DNA of 64,000 nt. It comes from Serripes groenlandicus (lineage: Eukaryota; Mollusca; Bivalvia; Cardiida; Cardiidae). Under the pieces are notes generated by a model. It saw only the letters and a program-made list of their open reading frames with translations, was not told the origin of the DNA and did no database searches. Below, in pieces: positions 1 through 12,789 of the stretch. Position numbers and translations under genes: made by a program. The stretch is taken from NCBI GenBank assembly GCA_031761405.1, contig JASEVX010000011.1:33375822-33439821 (forward strand). Reading direction: 5' to 3'. Numbering within the stretch: position 1 is the first letter of the stretch; every line of letters starts with the position of its first letter.

Positions 1-261
1 CCTTTTCACAAAATTCCTAATAAAATGAGAATACCAACATTATGATAGAAACCGGCACATGTCATTAAAATGCCACGTGACCTATTGGTTCATTGGCATA
101 TATTTGCTTGAAATACATGCCTAAAATGATCCTAGAAGCTTGAAAGAAATCCCTTATTAGACAAAATGGTAGAATTTGCCGTTAATATCATGTAAAATAA
201 AACAAATTTATTTAAAACTAAATTAACAGTATAAAATACGACATAACTAAAAATACAGTAC

Positions 262-467
262 CAGTATAAAACTGAATGACTTTTCCCTCATGCAGAACTG
301 ACTTTCTATATCTTCAGACTTTTCTAACGGCATCCATTCATCCTTCAGTTTCATTTGCCAGAGGTAAGGCAGTTTTTTGTCTTGTAAGTGGTGATCGGAA
401 CAGTCTCGAATTCGTCGGCATTTTCCGGTTAGCCCCAACGTACAGATGAAATGTTTGTTTGCATCAT
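262..467 (-). CDS. PARP12-like gene (left copy), exon 2
   Basis: It has the same acceptor (TTTACAG) and CTG/GTACTG donor as 47222-47427. It encodes the fifth CCCH finger and the start of WWE1. One residue differs from the right copy (Leu for Met before PYLWQ). Confidence 0.88.
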
Positions 468-3400
468 CTGTAAACATGTAAATACACTTATAAAGCTATA
501 GAATTGTTATTGTATGAAAATCCAGTAGTTATTAAAAGTTTAAAACAAAATAGCCCTTTATGTTTCAAAGCTTTTTGAAGAAATTTGATTGTGCACATTA
601 CTACATTGTAAGTTGAATGTAATACAATATGTATGTATTGTGGGCCGAATGCCAATTACCCAAATTAACTATTGTATTGTATTATAAAGATATACATATA
701 AATTATTAATACAAATGAAATTCTACCTCGACTGAAAGTGAAACGAGCGTAATAACGAGTCCGTTTGCTCGCGTTTGCAGATACGTTTCACGAAAGATGG
801 GATACCCTCACCAAAAAAAGAACAATATTGATTAATTAATAACAAACTATATTTTTAAATGATCCACAGTTAAATACTTTGAACTAATTTTAAATCAGAT
901 ATGCGAAGTAACAAGTGAGTTAGAAACTCGTTTCTATAGTTTATGCAAGTAACTGATAAATTGAATTGAATTACTTAAGGGGTCTTCCCAAAACGTACCT
1001 ATTCCTTTGGGACATGTACATTTCTGCTACACTTTAAGGCACTGAAGGAAGTTGTCACTTCATTCTTAGCGTAATATCAACATATCTGTTTTATTTATTT
1101 GTCATATGGTATATTTTAAGGTATAATAATGATCGAATTGGTTTTAGAGAAATCGATAGGAAAACAATCCACATAAATCAAAGGACGTATAATTAAGTAT
1201 AATGTATAATATTGCAGTTGCAATACGTCGCTTTGTATTGGACTACGAGGAGCATTGAAACATTGGGTTTATGATTTAATTTAAAGACCCGAGTTCACTG
1301 TGAATCAATGTTTGACAGAGCTCTGGTCTACTTTAGATAATATATGTGTATATGTACGGTAAATTATTTAACCCTTTCCCCACATACATCAACTTGGCAG
1401 CAAACGTCTTTGAAAACATGTAGTAAACAACATGGCAACTCTCTATAAATGAAAGAACAATAGTTGAAAATATTGTGGGGAAAAGTAGAAATTGCTCACA
1501 ACGATCAATTTCTCCTTTTGCCACAATGTTTTTTAGAAGTCGTCTGCGGCAGGTACTTCATATGTCGTATACATGTGTAAATACATTATTGTACATGTGA
1601 CAATAATTAATCGCGTATGGCGAACATGGATATTATTGCATCTGCGATTAGTGAAGTATTAGATGAGTCTGCCCATACAGTCTCCGCCAACATTTACTAT
1701 TTTCAAAGATGAAACGTCTGAGAAAAGCAAAAGGACAGTATGACTCATCTGAATTAAGACCGATATACCACAGAACTGTATAATGCGAAAAAGAAAACCC
1801 ATACCAACCCTGGGCAACATATTAATGTCACTTAAAACGCAAATAAACACACGCACGCACGTAAGCCCGTATTTACACAGTTACACGTAGGCATATGCGC
1901 GCCCATACCAACACACATTTAGATTTAACAACATACCTTTGGTGGTGGTATTTTCACATGCCGCATTCGATTTTTCCAGGATCCCTCTCTTGCAATATAT
2001 CAACTTTCGAAAAAAGTCCTCAGGACATTTTGACATTCTGTATGCATAAACAATAGGCTTGTTATGCCCTGACAATATATCATGTGTAAAGGTACATGTA
2101 TCAGCGTCAGCTAAGCATTTCCCCAGTACGAATTGTTTGCAAAGATGAAGCTTTGTACATCGTTCAATTTCGCATCCAGTATCATTCCAGTATTCGCAGA
2201 CATGTGGATATCTTGCTGAGACGATTGAAAATATCTCATCATTGTTAAAGACATCTGTAAAACGAAGGTTCCTTGAGATATCTCTGTTTCTTGCATCAAA
2301 AAAATCATGTGAAAACTTGCAAGCGTTAACAGCGCAGTTTCCACATATATAGTTATTGCAGATATGGTACATGTTGCAGTCTTCCTTTTTACAATTTTCC
2401 CGTGGAAAATAGCCGAGGCAATATCCAGCCTCCCTTCTGTATACCAACACTTTAACCAGCTCCCCGTTCAGTTCGATCAGCGTAAACATGTGCCTATTCC
2501 TTTGGAACCAATTTCGCACATCTACGTCTAAATCAAATCCACCATATTCCCTGGCTATATGATCAGGCGACCCCTGGCCCCCCATTATTTGCACCATAAA
2601 CTTGAAAACCTCGTTTGAATTAGGACCTTTCGGTTTGGAATTCGTTGCATTTTTATCTACGATCTCTGTTTTGAGTTGTTGTTCTTCTGCGTCGTTTGCC
2701 TCGTTTGCGTCGTTTCCCGCTTTGTCTGTTTCTGGTACAGACTTTTTATTCTTTCTCTTTCTTTCCTGCGATTGTGTTTTATCGTTTTCGTTTATAGGTG
2801 TCCGACTCCCTGCTTTTGTGTCAACTTGCTCGGTATCACTTGTTGACTTCTTGCCATGTCTATTGACGTCATAATTCCTCTTTGTATTTCTTTCAACTGC
2901 TTCTCCTACTCCACCGTCAACTGAATTATAAGAATCGTCTACATTTTTCGGTTCAGATATTCTTTGTATATTCTGTCGATTTGTTCCGCGTCCCCTACCC
3001 CTTAATTGACCACCTCTTTGGGTTTGTCCCCTATTTCCTGTATGGTTTGTCCTTCCCATACTGCTATTATTTGCCGAATGTGTATTCCGATGTTGGCCTC
3101 GTCGCGCCCCTATTCCATTATCTCCTCTAGTGTTATTAACAAGTCGTTCTCTTTTATGCTCATCGTCTGTATCACTATCTGAGTATTCGGATGGGTTAAT
3201 TTTGCCTCCATAGTTGTCCGATCTATGCCTGTCAGAAAATCCACGGTAACTCTTCTGATAAGCCTTTACATCTTCACATGAGCCCAATTCGTTAAATGAT
3301 TTGTCTTCATCTGATGAATGTCGACTTGAGTGTCCGCTGATGTTTCGTCTACGGTTTTCTGTACTATCAGGTGTTTGATCTCTTTTATTAGATGACTTAG

Positions 3401-4541
3401 TACGTGTTGATCTATCGCCTTCTAACGGTTTATAGCTTCGTTGGCGCTCTGTATGGTATTCAGGTTTGCGATCGCGATACTTCTTGACAGGTTTTCTATT
3501 TCTATCGTATAAATCACCCTTTGTGGTCCTGTTTCCCCGGTCGTAATCACGATAATCATCAGAATCGTTATCTGTTCTACCAGGAGGTCTCCTTTGTGTT
3601 AACCTGTCGTCGCTGTCATCGCGAGGCTTTCTATTACTCTCGTATAAAGCACCCTTTTCGGTCCTGTTTCCCCGGTCGTAATCACGATAATCATCAGAAC
3701 CGTTATCTGTTCTACCAGGAGGTTTCTTCTGTGTTAACTCGTCGTCGCTGTCATCGTGAAGCCAAGTTGGTTTGCCACCCTTTGACTTATTTGTGGCACC
3801 ATATTTATTTGCTTTTTCCAGGTCTTGGTTGTACCGCCCATTATCATCATATCTTTCTTTGTCTTTAGTATCGTCCTTATTCCGTCGGTCATTGCTGTCT
3901 TTTTCACCAGTTTCTCTTTGAGACCTTCTAACACGTTCAAAATCTTCCAACTCGCTATCGCTATCTGCACTCTCAGAGTATCTCCTGTCATACTTATCCC
4001 TATATCTACCAGTATCACGATAATAATCGTCTTTTCCACCAAGATTTTTCCTAGCTCTTGAATCTTCCTCCATATGTCTGAAACGTCTGTCAATACCTCT
4101 TTGGTCAGATCTATTGTTGATTTCTGATTCTCTTCTGTCAAGTTGTCTGTCCTTATGTACAGCTTCACCACTCCTGCTCCCTCTTTGAGTGTTATCGAAG
4201 TCCCTTTCATTATATCTGTCTTTCTCGTTTCTATATTCATCTTTATAGGGAAACTGCTCTCGTCTACTAAAATCTCTTTCCTTTTCATTGTATCTTTCCC
4301 CTTCGCGTCTTCCACCATGTCTATGCCCTCGTGTGGTAGTATACTCTCGTCTTTTTATCTCTTCGTCGTTTTCTTCATAGCTATCATAACGATTTTGGTC
4401 CAAATCTGATCTAGTACCTCTCGACCCGTGTCTATCATTGATATCTTGGGAACTGGAACTTCGAAGTAAATTGGCCCCCCTGCTGCCTCTGTTTGAAATA
4501 CGGACATCTTCAAGTTTCTGTATACTTTGTTTGCGCTGCAT
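262..4541 (-). CDS. PARP12-like gene, left copy, exons 1-2 only (3' part off-window)
   Basis: This is the paralogue of the gene at 39818-51830. Exon 1 is 4541-1937 and exon 2 is 467-262, with identical splice sites and phases. The remaining WWE and catalytic exons would lie below position 1, so the copy cannot be called complete or catalytically competent. The reading frame is intact throughout, and an in-frame stop four codons upstream of the ATG fixes the start. The N-terminal extension is about 640 residues, shorter than the other copy chiefly through absence of one 95-codon block. The four CCCH fingers are at about 708-726, 728-745, 782-799 and 801-820, with the fifth in exon 2. Confidence 0.88.
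1372..1590. mobile_element. piggyBac-like palindromic MITE (unit 1)
   Basis: Orthologue of 48351-48574. The left TTAA (1368-1371) and CCCTTTCCCC are intact; the right terminus has decayed. Confidence 0.75.
1937..4541 (-). CDS. PARP12-like gene (left copy), coding exon 1
   Basis: It is 868 codons plus one base, ending at AAAG/GTATGT (donor 1931-1936). Residues 1-641 are Arg/Asp/Ser-rich and include two tandem units of about 47 residues around 3,480-3,765. From residue 642 a winged-helix-like segment and four CCCH fingers follow, with all zinc ligands conserved. Substitutions between copies are common in the charged region and fewer in the finger region, as expected if only the latter folds. 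Confidence 0.9.
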
Positions 4542-4708
4542 TTTAGTTTTGTTTTAGAACTAACCCTTTTGTTGGTGTAATACTGCGGTTATGCCTTTGA
4601 TGAATTAATGTACAGCTGGAAAATAATGAAAGTTCCGCAAGAATAAACGTATTTACATATACATACACACACAATGCCATTTGATAGACATCATTGCGTC
4701 ATGATAGA

Positions 4709-5009
4709 TTGATTCATTGATTGATTGGGGTTTAACGCCGTTGTTAACAATTTCTCAGTTATATCACGGTGGCCAGTTCACCTACTCATGCATTTCCTGG
4801 TTTTCTCACACCAGTACTCCACACAACAATGTTCCTAAGCAACTGGCTGCTTTTCCACATAGACTTAGCCCATTGGTGGAAGACGAATGACGCATGTCAC
4901 ATTGACTTTTGTCAATCCTCAGAAAGAAAGTTGGCCGAGCCGGGATTCGAACTCACAACCCTTGGGTTGACAGCCCGCGTCGCTACCGATTGAGCTATCG
5001 GGGCTCGGC
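4709..5009 (-). mobile_element. tRNA-derived SINE, full length, 13-bp target duplication
   Basis: The minus strand begins with a tRNA-like head (GATAGCTCAATCGGTAGC, box A; GTTCGAATCC, box B) and ends in repeated AATC. It is flanked by GCGTCATGATAGA at 4696-4708 and again at 5010-5022. The same 13 bases occur once at 52009-52021 in unit 2, which is the empty site, so insertion post-dates the duplication. The body contains the motifs for CACGGTGGCC and AAGCAACTGGCTG shared by the other SINE-1 copies here. Confidence 0.93.
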
Positions 5010-5164
5010 GCGTCATGATAGAAGAACGATATTGTTGAAAATGTCTTGCGTTAATGCCAACGTTTAGTTTTTAGGTAAGATTTGTGGGCTGATAAAGCTC
5101 GTGCTTTACTTTATTCTACCCCTCTTAGGCACACAGTGTTGCGGGTAAACCATTTCGACTTATG

Positions 5165-5275
5165 TGCTAATGTCAGGGCCGAGACCCGGACACTCAGTCG
5201 TAGGCGACGCGGGCTGTCAATCCAGGGGTTGTGAGTTCGAACCCTAATTTGGCCAACTTTCTTTCAGTCTATGAC
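5165..5275 (+). mobile_element. SINE-1 head fragment (unit 1)
   Basis: The tRNA-like head with GGGCTGTCAATCCAGG and box B GTTCGAACCC is followed by CCAACTTTCTTTCAG, then similarity to the SINE body stops. The same fragment is present in unit 2 at about 52,175-52,270, so it predates duplication. Confidence 0.7.
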
Positions 5276-5299
5276 TGATGTTGCTCTTACCGTTTACGT

Positions 5300-6510
5300 G
5301 AATAAATATATTGGAGCTTTCTACTTTTAAAGTTTACGCCTTTAAAATATATGAAAACATGGTAATTAAAGGAAAATTTGCTCTTTTTTATCAGTAATCA
5401 AATAGCGTCTGTCAGGTGTATAAATTAATGCTTTATTTATGGAAGTATGGGGTTTTTACCCATCAAAATGACCCTTTTGGAATGGCATTGACGAAAGGCA
5501 ATACTTGATTTCACTTACGATGTCGACTAAGATGAGCTATGAACCACATGTTTTGTAAATAATTTGATCGGCTCTATAATTATTGTACCAGTTCTCAAAG
5601 AAGAAAATCCTTGGCAATCACCAGCTGCATCTACCTTTCCTTTTTTCAGCAGCTATTACATTACAACTCTTATTTAATAAGAACCCAAACAAAAATGTTT
5701 TTTGAAGTTGATGTAACGAAGTTATCGCAACTTTTTTAAAAACACGTTTTCAGGTTATACTAAAAAAGAAAGTTTATATACTTTACTTTACTTACTTTTA
5801 CTTTATTTCAAAAATGCTTTAAAAACACTTACTGTGTTTAACTGAAATAATCTAGACAAACATACATATAAAACAAATTAAACAAAGATCAATTAGCAAA
5901 ATCGTGAATATACTATAATAGACAAAGACGAATAATTCAACAACTATTTCTAATAACTATTTCAGAAAAGTGAAAAAACAAACATAATCAAGGATCCTTT
6001 CTCATTTTGTTTGCAAACTATATAAACTAACTTCCAGATCGCAAAACAATCTCAATCATGACGTCGACGTTTTTCACATAACATTTTAAAGACAATGTTG
6101 TGTCCTTAGTCGATTAAAAACAATCTAGTTCGACGACATATCGGTTTTATGTCGATAAATCTATGCCAAAATATTTCGTTTCTAACATATTTTATTTTCA
6201 GGCAGGGTCATTGAGCTTAAATATGAGAAAAAAAGTCAGATATGCAACCATTGGAGTTGAGAAAAAGATGACATTAAATAATTTAATATTTAAAAAAAAA
6301 ATGCAATATTGTTAAATCCCAATGTTCTGTATTTATAAGATGCTTGGAACATATGATTAACTATAACGACAACAATTTACATAAAAAGTGAAAAGTGAAT
6401 CATGAAAATTGGTTTTCATAATTTGGAGATATACCCCTATACATAATATTTACTGAAAGACGTCATTTTGATGTCATTTAATATCACGCGCATTCATTCG
6501 ATATGCAACT
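5300..6510. other. No gene recognised
   Basis: AT-rich, with simple runs such as TTTACTTTACTTAC near 5,785. Beginning of the block absent from unit 2. Confidence 0.5.
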
Positions 6511-6639
6511 TGCCCTTTGAACGGCTTGACGTCAGAGATCCAGGAATCCCGTATTTCAATTGTGAAGGATATTGAATACTATCAACAATTTATCTCCAAA
6601 GGTGAACTACCTAAATTACATATACATTTGACCTTTTAT

Positions 6640-7080
6640 AATGCCTTATATTCAATCAAAGCACTGAAAGTGCTGACGGCCTGGGGACTGCAGGAAGGTT
6701 GGAGAAGTAGGGAAAATGTGAAAGGAAATAACAATTGCAGTTTATTTGTAAGTATTTATTGTTAAGAAGTTGAAAGATCATATCAAAAATAGTAAATATA
6801 ATGAAACTGCCAATTTGAAAACAGGAGGACCGTGTTGGCAATATATCGCCCACCTGAGTGCAAGAGCTCACAAGTATACACATTTAAGACATGACGAATC
6901 AAAGGAAAATCTAACAGCAGGTTTAGGCAGAATATTGTGAACTTTCTGCCTTATTATATTGAGAAATATGTCAATGTTAAATCAACTTCCATCAAGTAAA
7001 AACATTTAAACCATGTACTAGACTGGGACAAAGTGTTTGATCAATGCAAAACTCATCAAGACAATTATTCTGACAAAGAT
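6640..7080. repeat. Inverted partial copy of the 15-17 kb dispersed repeat
   Basis: Reading the minus strand from about 7,050 gives the ACTAGTCTGG, AACTTCCATCAAG and later TTCTCCAACCTTCCTGCAG motifs seen near 15,790, 16,760 and 17,045. It lies in the unit 1-only block. Confidence 0.6.
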
Positions 7081-7084
7081 TCAA

Positions 7085-7640
7085 AAAGCAACCTCCAGAT
7101 TGTTATCAAGATTTTCCTTCATTTGGCCTAGTGACCTGATTTGACACATACATGTATTCAAACATGGATTAGATATCATTAATGCAAACATTCTGACAAA
7201 GTTTTAAGCTGCTGAAGCAAAAAGTGCGGCCTTCAGAGGATTACCAAGATTTTCCTTCAATTTGGCCTAGTGACCTAGTTTATAACCCGGCATGACCCTT
7301 ATTCGAAGTTGATTTAGACATCATTAAGATAAACTTAAATAAATCTTATTTAATTTTAAACTGCTGAAGCAAACAATGCGGCTTGTACAGTGTTAACGGG
7401 ATTTTCTTTCAATTTGGTCAAGTGACCTAGTTTTTTAACAGATTTGACCAACATTCGAATTTGGTTTAATATTATCAAGATAAACATTCTGATACAGTTT
7501 TAACATACTCAAGTTAAAAATGCAGCCTCCAGAGTGTTAACAAGATTTCCCTTCAATTTGGCCTAATGACATAATTTCTGACTCAATATGACCCATATTC
7601 GAACTTGACTTAGATATCATTAAGACAAACATTCTTACGA
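7085..7640. repeat. Diverged tandem repeat, about 140-bp period, four units
   Basis: AAGATTTTCCTTCA-like strings occur near 7108, 7246, 7398 and 7542, each followed by TTTGGCCTAGTGACCTA-like text, CATGACCC(A/T)TATTCGAA and AAACATTCTGA. A single related unit is at about 26,600-26,790. Confidence 0.75.
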
Positions 7641-7649
7641 GAATGCCGT

Positions 7650-8160
7650 TGATACATCCACAGCGCTTGCGGACATTGCATAGCGCGATCGGGTCGTACG
7701 GTTGAGGGAGAGGTTGGGGTTTGCACGCTACCGTTACAACTTAGTACTTGGTGCATTGGTGGCTGAAGAGGAGAGGCATGGACTTATTCACTTCACTGCA
7801 ACTCTCCCTCTCTTGTGGGTACTGCTCTCTCCTTCTTCTTAAGTCCTTCCATCTTTTCTAGAGTATCTTGTAGTACTGTTACTCAAACACTTTTGTGATA
7901 AACCGTGTGTTAACTTGTTACTTTCTGTTAAGAGTTCGACTGTATAACCTAATCAATGATGCTTTGATGCGGCTTTTATAATCTGCGAGCCACAGTGGTT
8001 GGTAGGCCAGACGCCGGCCTGTCCCCGATCAATGTCTGTCCGATTTCCGGCCGGGCCCTGAGCGGCGTCTGGATAGTCCAAAATTGTGTCCGTCGCCTGA
8101 CCGATATGTGTGATGCCCTGCCGGAAATCGGCCAGGCATCAACCAGTTAATGCGCGATCA
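7650..8160. other. GC-richer block in the unit 1-only segment
   Basis: Contains GGCCAGACGCCGGCCTG and an approximately inverted GCCCTGCCGGAAATCGGCC to GATTTCCGGCCGGGCCC, giving local hairpin potential. No gene is visible. Nature unknown. Confidence 0.35.
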
Positions 8161-9560
8161 GTTTGTGATGAGGTTTGTGATTTAAGTGATACTAGGTAGG
8201 CTACATTTTTAATTCATAAACATGCTTTTGAAAACAATATAAATCTGCAGCAGAAGACTTTTGAAAACATAAAGGTTGATATATATATCTCTATGTGCGG
8301 ACATGAGGCACTTTCTTGTAAGCATTTTCTTCGCCATTGATGATCTTCAGTCGGACTTCACGATGCTAATAATTAAAATTCTTTATTGTCACCAAATATG
8401 TGATCGGTATCCAACGAATTGTTAGTGGACATTCGGATCACATTCCCTAATCAAGTCGACAGTGGTTGACTGGTCGATAAGATAAGGGTGACACACCACC
8501 CTATTTATTCCTCAAACACTCGATTGATGGTAGGTCTTCCCTGGTAAAGTTTACCGACTCGTCGTTTTGTGCTACATCAACTGGCAGGAACAATAATAAT
8601 GTCTTAGTAGCTCGCTGCTGAAGTGAGGTAAATCGTTTGAGGAATTCTTGGAGCAGATGATCCAAGAATGGGATAGTTATAACAGGCTTATGATATTCCT
8701 CCGGAGTATCATCGGCGTTGTTGTAACGGCGTGTCTGTCGACTACATAAACCGGTATAGTAGGTACTATGCCGACGGATTCACCAATAGCCGCAACTTCA
8801 CGAAACGCCTTCGGACTCGAGAATAATCAGTGTAATACTTTTCTAAAGTTTATATATTAAAATATTAAATAAGTGCGAAACCATAATGGTAACATCAGGC
8901 ATGATGACTTGTTTTACAATGGCAAATTACTCTATTTAAACTGAATTGGACAATCTCCGTAAATACTCGAACAAAGTCGTACTTTTCCGTTCCACTTCGC
9001 GATGATGATAATATGCTTCTATATTTGACCTCTCGGCGCATTAATTTCTAAGCATTTGTTAAACTTATTTTGGAGTACTCACGCCTTAAGTTTTTCACTA
9101 TTGTTCCATCAACATTATAATGATCGTTTTGGGATGATCTTAACCTTCTAAATGCAGTTATTGAATCCATGATGAACTATTTTTCTCGCGCAATCTCACC
9201 TTAAAATGCGTTGTAGGGTGTTAAATCTAAAAATTGGAAAACTTTTTTTTTTACATAAGTACGATTGAATGAAAGTAATCTACAGTTCTTATACTCGCGC
9301 TTTCACTTTTCTCCACACATTAATTAAACAACATAGACATTTACAAAGTCATATTTTATTTCAAGTATTTAGGCAAGCGGCCCATAAAATAAACTATACA
9401 ACAATACAATACAATTAGACAAGAGTGACGGTAAAGCTCGTATGCTATGAACAAAATGATCTCAAAGTAACCCTGTTATTCGTTCATGAATTCTGTTTAC
9501 GTTTGCATACACATGTATAATTGCATACGAGGTCCATCCAAAGCTTCATTCCATCAAATT
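8160..9560. other. No gene recognised
   Basis: AT-rich sequence of the unit 1-only block. No ORF over 60 codons and no splice-bounded coding pattern seen. CTCCGGAGTATCATCGGCG near 8,700 is part of a GC-richer patch with no match elsewhere in the window. Confidence 0.5.
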
Positions 9561-9576
9561 TTACACTGAATGGAGG

Positions 9577-9853
9577 GACCCGGCCGGGTAGCTCAATTGG
9601 TAGCGTATCTGACTCGTGATCTCGTGATCGTGGTCACGGGTTCGATACCCGGTTGCGGCGACATTCTTTCGGGCGATGTTTTCCATTGCCTCTCACCTCT
9701 GATCTATGTGAGAAAGTAGACAGTGGCTTCGAAAGAATGTTGTGTAAGTACTGGTGTGGGAAAGCCAGGAAAACATGGGTAGGTGCACTGACCGCCGTGA
9801 TATGACCAAAGCTGTTGAAAGCGGCGTTAAACTCCAAACAAACAAACAAACAA
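9577..9853 (+). mobile_element. tRNA-derived SINE with intact A and B boxes and 12-bp target duplication
   Basis: The head has TAGCTCAATTGGTAGCG and GGGTTCGATACCCGG, which satisfy Pol III box A and box B patterns. The tail is repeated CAAA. ACTGAATGGAGG flanks it at 9565-9576 and 9854-9865. The element lies in the 5.1-kb block absent from unit 2. The intact promoter and clean target duplication suggest a fairly young copy. Confidence 0.92.
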
Positions 9854-11734
9854 ACTGAATGGAGGAACATGTGTTCCAAATTTAAAACCGAATCCATGGC
9901 AAATTTCAAGACCATACAGAGGACTAGACAAGGAGGTGTAATCTGATCTTTTCCCAAAGATATATCTCTGATGCCTCGACTAAATCCAATGTTGTTAGTA
10001 CTCAAAACCGTCTCACTGAGACGATTATTTTGGGTGCCACCAACACAAGGTTGGGGGATCATATAAAGAGTTTGGGACGAGTAAAACACGTCTTATCTAA
10101 AGCTCTAAATTCATAGTATTACTATGAAGCGGGACATTCAATTTCTGATCCTCAATTCCATGATCTGATCACATGGGTATCCTCATTAATTGCCAATTTC
10201 ATTCACAGTCGACGTTTTCATACCAAGTTTGACTGAGTATTTTGTTACGTTTAACCTTGAACTTAACCTGATTATGATGCAACGCTCTGGGAGTACTCTC
10301 TGATGCAACATATGTCTTCGATGTGCTTAAGGTCAAATTACGCTAAATACATCCGCTGTCGTGCTGAGCTACACCCAAGTAGTCCCTAAAAAACCCTTTG
10401 TTTTTAATAGAATTGAATCAACGTTATCAGACACTGATAATAATGTTATTAACATTCATTTAAATCATTTTCAAATACTTATTGACGAAGTTCCCGTGCT
10501 GTTTTCATCAGCATATATACTGGTTTCCGATTCGGAATAATTTGGAGCCAGCTAATAGAGTTAATTCTGTCTAAGGACGGGTTTGAAGTGCGTTCTTCTT
10601 GCAATGGCGAACACTGAAGACTTAGACGAGCCTTCACATTCGCAGAGTCTCAATAGACTCTTCATCGTTCGTCAACATGGAATTAGGTCCAAGATGCATG
10701 ATTTGATCCAAAGAAAAACAACTCTTTGCAGTGCAAGCAAGGAGGCGAAAAACATACGTTATTTTCAAAAACTAGAAGCGTCTTTGCATTTCACTGTGAT
10801 ATACAGGGATCAGATACATGTAGAGGGAATCGATGGTCCCCGATATGAGCTTTCAGACCCTGATCTTATAGAGCAGTCTTTCTTTGTCACCAGTCCTTGA
10901 CACGACTTATAATCATAACTTCACACATAAAGTACAGAAACAAATATGTGAATATCTAAAATCAATCAACTATCAAAGTTATGAATTCTTTCTCAAAGGT
11001 GTTTTAATTGACCGAGAACGTTGACTTACAGCTTTCAACATTTGAAGTTATCGCTAAATAACGTGAATTTTGACGTAACGTAAATTGTAAATGGAGTAAA
11101 GTAAGTTAAGGGAAGAAAAGCATCTGGTTATTTCTCGAAATGGCTCATTTCTGTTTTTTGCCACAATATTTTCAAAATAAGTATGCTTTAGAGACCTCAG
11201 AAAGCGTCTGTTTGTGGGCATGGGTTAAAAACAAAAGGAAATTACTATGAAGCTTACCCGTAACTGTCTCTAGCTTGTTATCCTCTCTCACTGTATCACG
11301 TGATCAATGTGATATGCATGTTTGTATGCACCAACCTGCTTAGTAATCGTTATCAACTTTAACCCTATCACATGCAGCAGTGAAACTCCGTAAACATCCA
11401 GGCAAGACAACAATGAACATTGAATAAGGTTGAAAAGATAGTGAAAAGATAGAAGCATATGTAGAAATTGCTAATTATATATTAAATTAAATGTGTTCTC
11501 TGAGTTCTGTGACATGTTATTATTATGCAAACGTTCCTTTATCCTTGATCACCAACTATTTTGAGCCGTTCCACTGGATTTTCAGATTTCTTTTCGAAGG
11601 GTTATTATTGCTTTGAGAAACAGTACACATGAGCCTCCACCCCGGATCACCAACCGGTACGAGAAATGTCTCCATTTACCACAGTGTTTACTGCAGACGT
11701 ATCAAAATGTTTATACATGTGGAAAATGGTAAAC

Positions 11735-11737
<3 letters not shown>

Positions 11738-11772
<35 letters not shown>
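11738..11772. repeat. (TA)n microsatellite
   Basis: About 17 TA dinucleotides; the corresponding place in unit 2 (about 53,925) reads AATATACCC with almost none. Confidence 0.9.
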
Positions 11773-11774
<2 letters not shown>

Positions 11775-12003
11775 CTTTTAAATGGATTATCAGATTTCGT
11801 TTCGAACGAATATTACTCCTTTAAAAAACAGTGCAGATGATCACCAACCATTATGAGCAATCGTTCCTATTAACACTGTTTTCAAATGTCGTTTAATGCA
11901 GATGCATCCATCTACACCTGGGAAAGGGTTAAACACAGTCCCGTTTTCGGAAAATACGATAGTCACTGGGTTGACCTTTTTCTTTTCGAAGGGATGTTAT
12001 TAA

Positions 12004-12535
12004 ATGTATCACATAACTTGCACTCCAGGAGTGACATAAAGCAGTGACATAAATATCATATGTAACTAGTTACATAAATAGCCGACTCACAGCACGTGTG
12101 ACGTCACTTTAGATGACAGCATATTGTTTACAATTGTTCTGAATTTCGGCATTTATTAAAAATATTGTTAAAAGAGAATGAATCTCGATAAATGAAATGT
12201 TATAAGTGCCTTGTTGCTAATTTTGTATAAAATCAAAAGCTTATTGACAGGGGCTATTTTTTACAGTGGAAGTATGCATTAGAACTTCGGGGTGAACTTC
12301 GGTCACTTTTTATATGAGGGCGAAGAAAGATAGATTTAAAGATTGAAAACAATCTTTTTATGGTGTTATGTGATAAATAGAATCTTACATTCGTGCTTAT
12401 TTGATATTGTGTTTATGAAACTCGTCGACTGAAACGAATATGACGCTCGGTAGAGCCTCGCGTCATATTATTTTAGTCGACTCGTTTCATAATAACAATA
12501 TCAAATAAGCACGAATGTAAGATCCTCTATATATG
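12004..12535. mobile_element. Unit 1-specific insertion containing two nested inverted-repeat elements
   Basis: Unit 2 at about 54,130 passes directly from GGGATGTTATTAAAT to ATATGTCGGCTG. Unit 1 holds about 530 extra bases between them. Within it, TATCACATAAC near 12,017 is inverted as GTTATGTGATA near 12,365. A second palindrome at about 12,375-12,525 has arms of about 60 bp (CTTACATTCGTGCTTATTTG and its reverse). No ORF of note. Confidence 0.75.
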
Positions 12536-12789
12536 TCGGCTGCTTCAGATACATCAAAATACGTCTACATTTCGAAACTACCCTTTTCAAATGGTTTTAA
12601 GATTTATTTTCGAAGGGATTTTATTTCTTTGACAAACAGTGAAAATTAACCTTAACCCCGGATCACCAACCATTACGTGCATTATCCCCATTTGTTTGCC
12701 ACAATATTTTCAGATTTTTCAGCTGCAGATACATCAAAATGCGTCTACATGCTTTAATAGTAAAACACAATGCCATTTTCGAAAAAAAA

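Noticed and set aside
3734..4318. 194-codon alternative-frame ORF inside left-copy exon 1
   Set aside because: Overlaps the main frame in a low-complexity region; its counterpart in the right copy is shorter and different.
4769..4993. 74-codon ORF
   Set aside because: Lies wholly in a SINE copy on its antisense strand.
9577..9665. Candidate tRNA gene
   Set aside because: A and B boxes are present, but the sequence continues into a SINE body and tail with a target duplication, so it is a SINE head.
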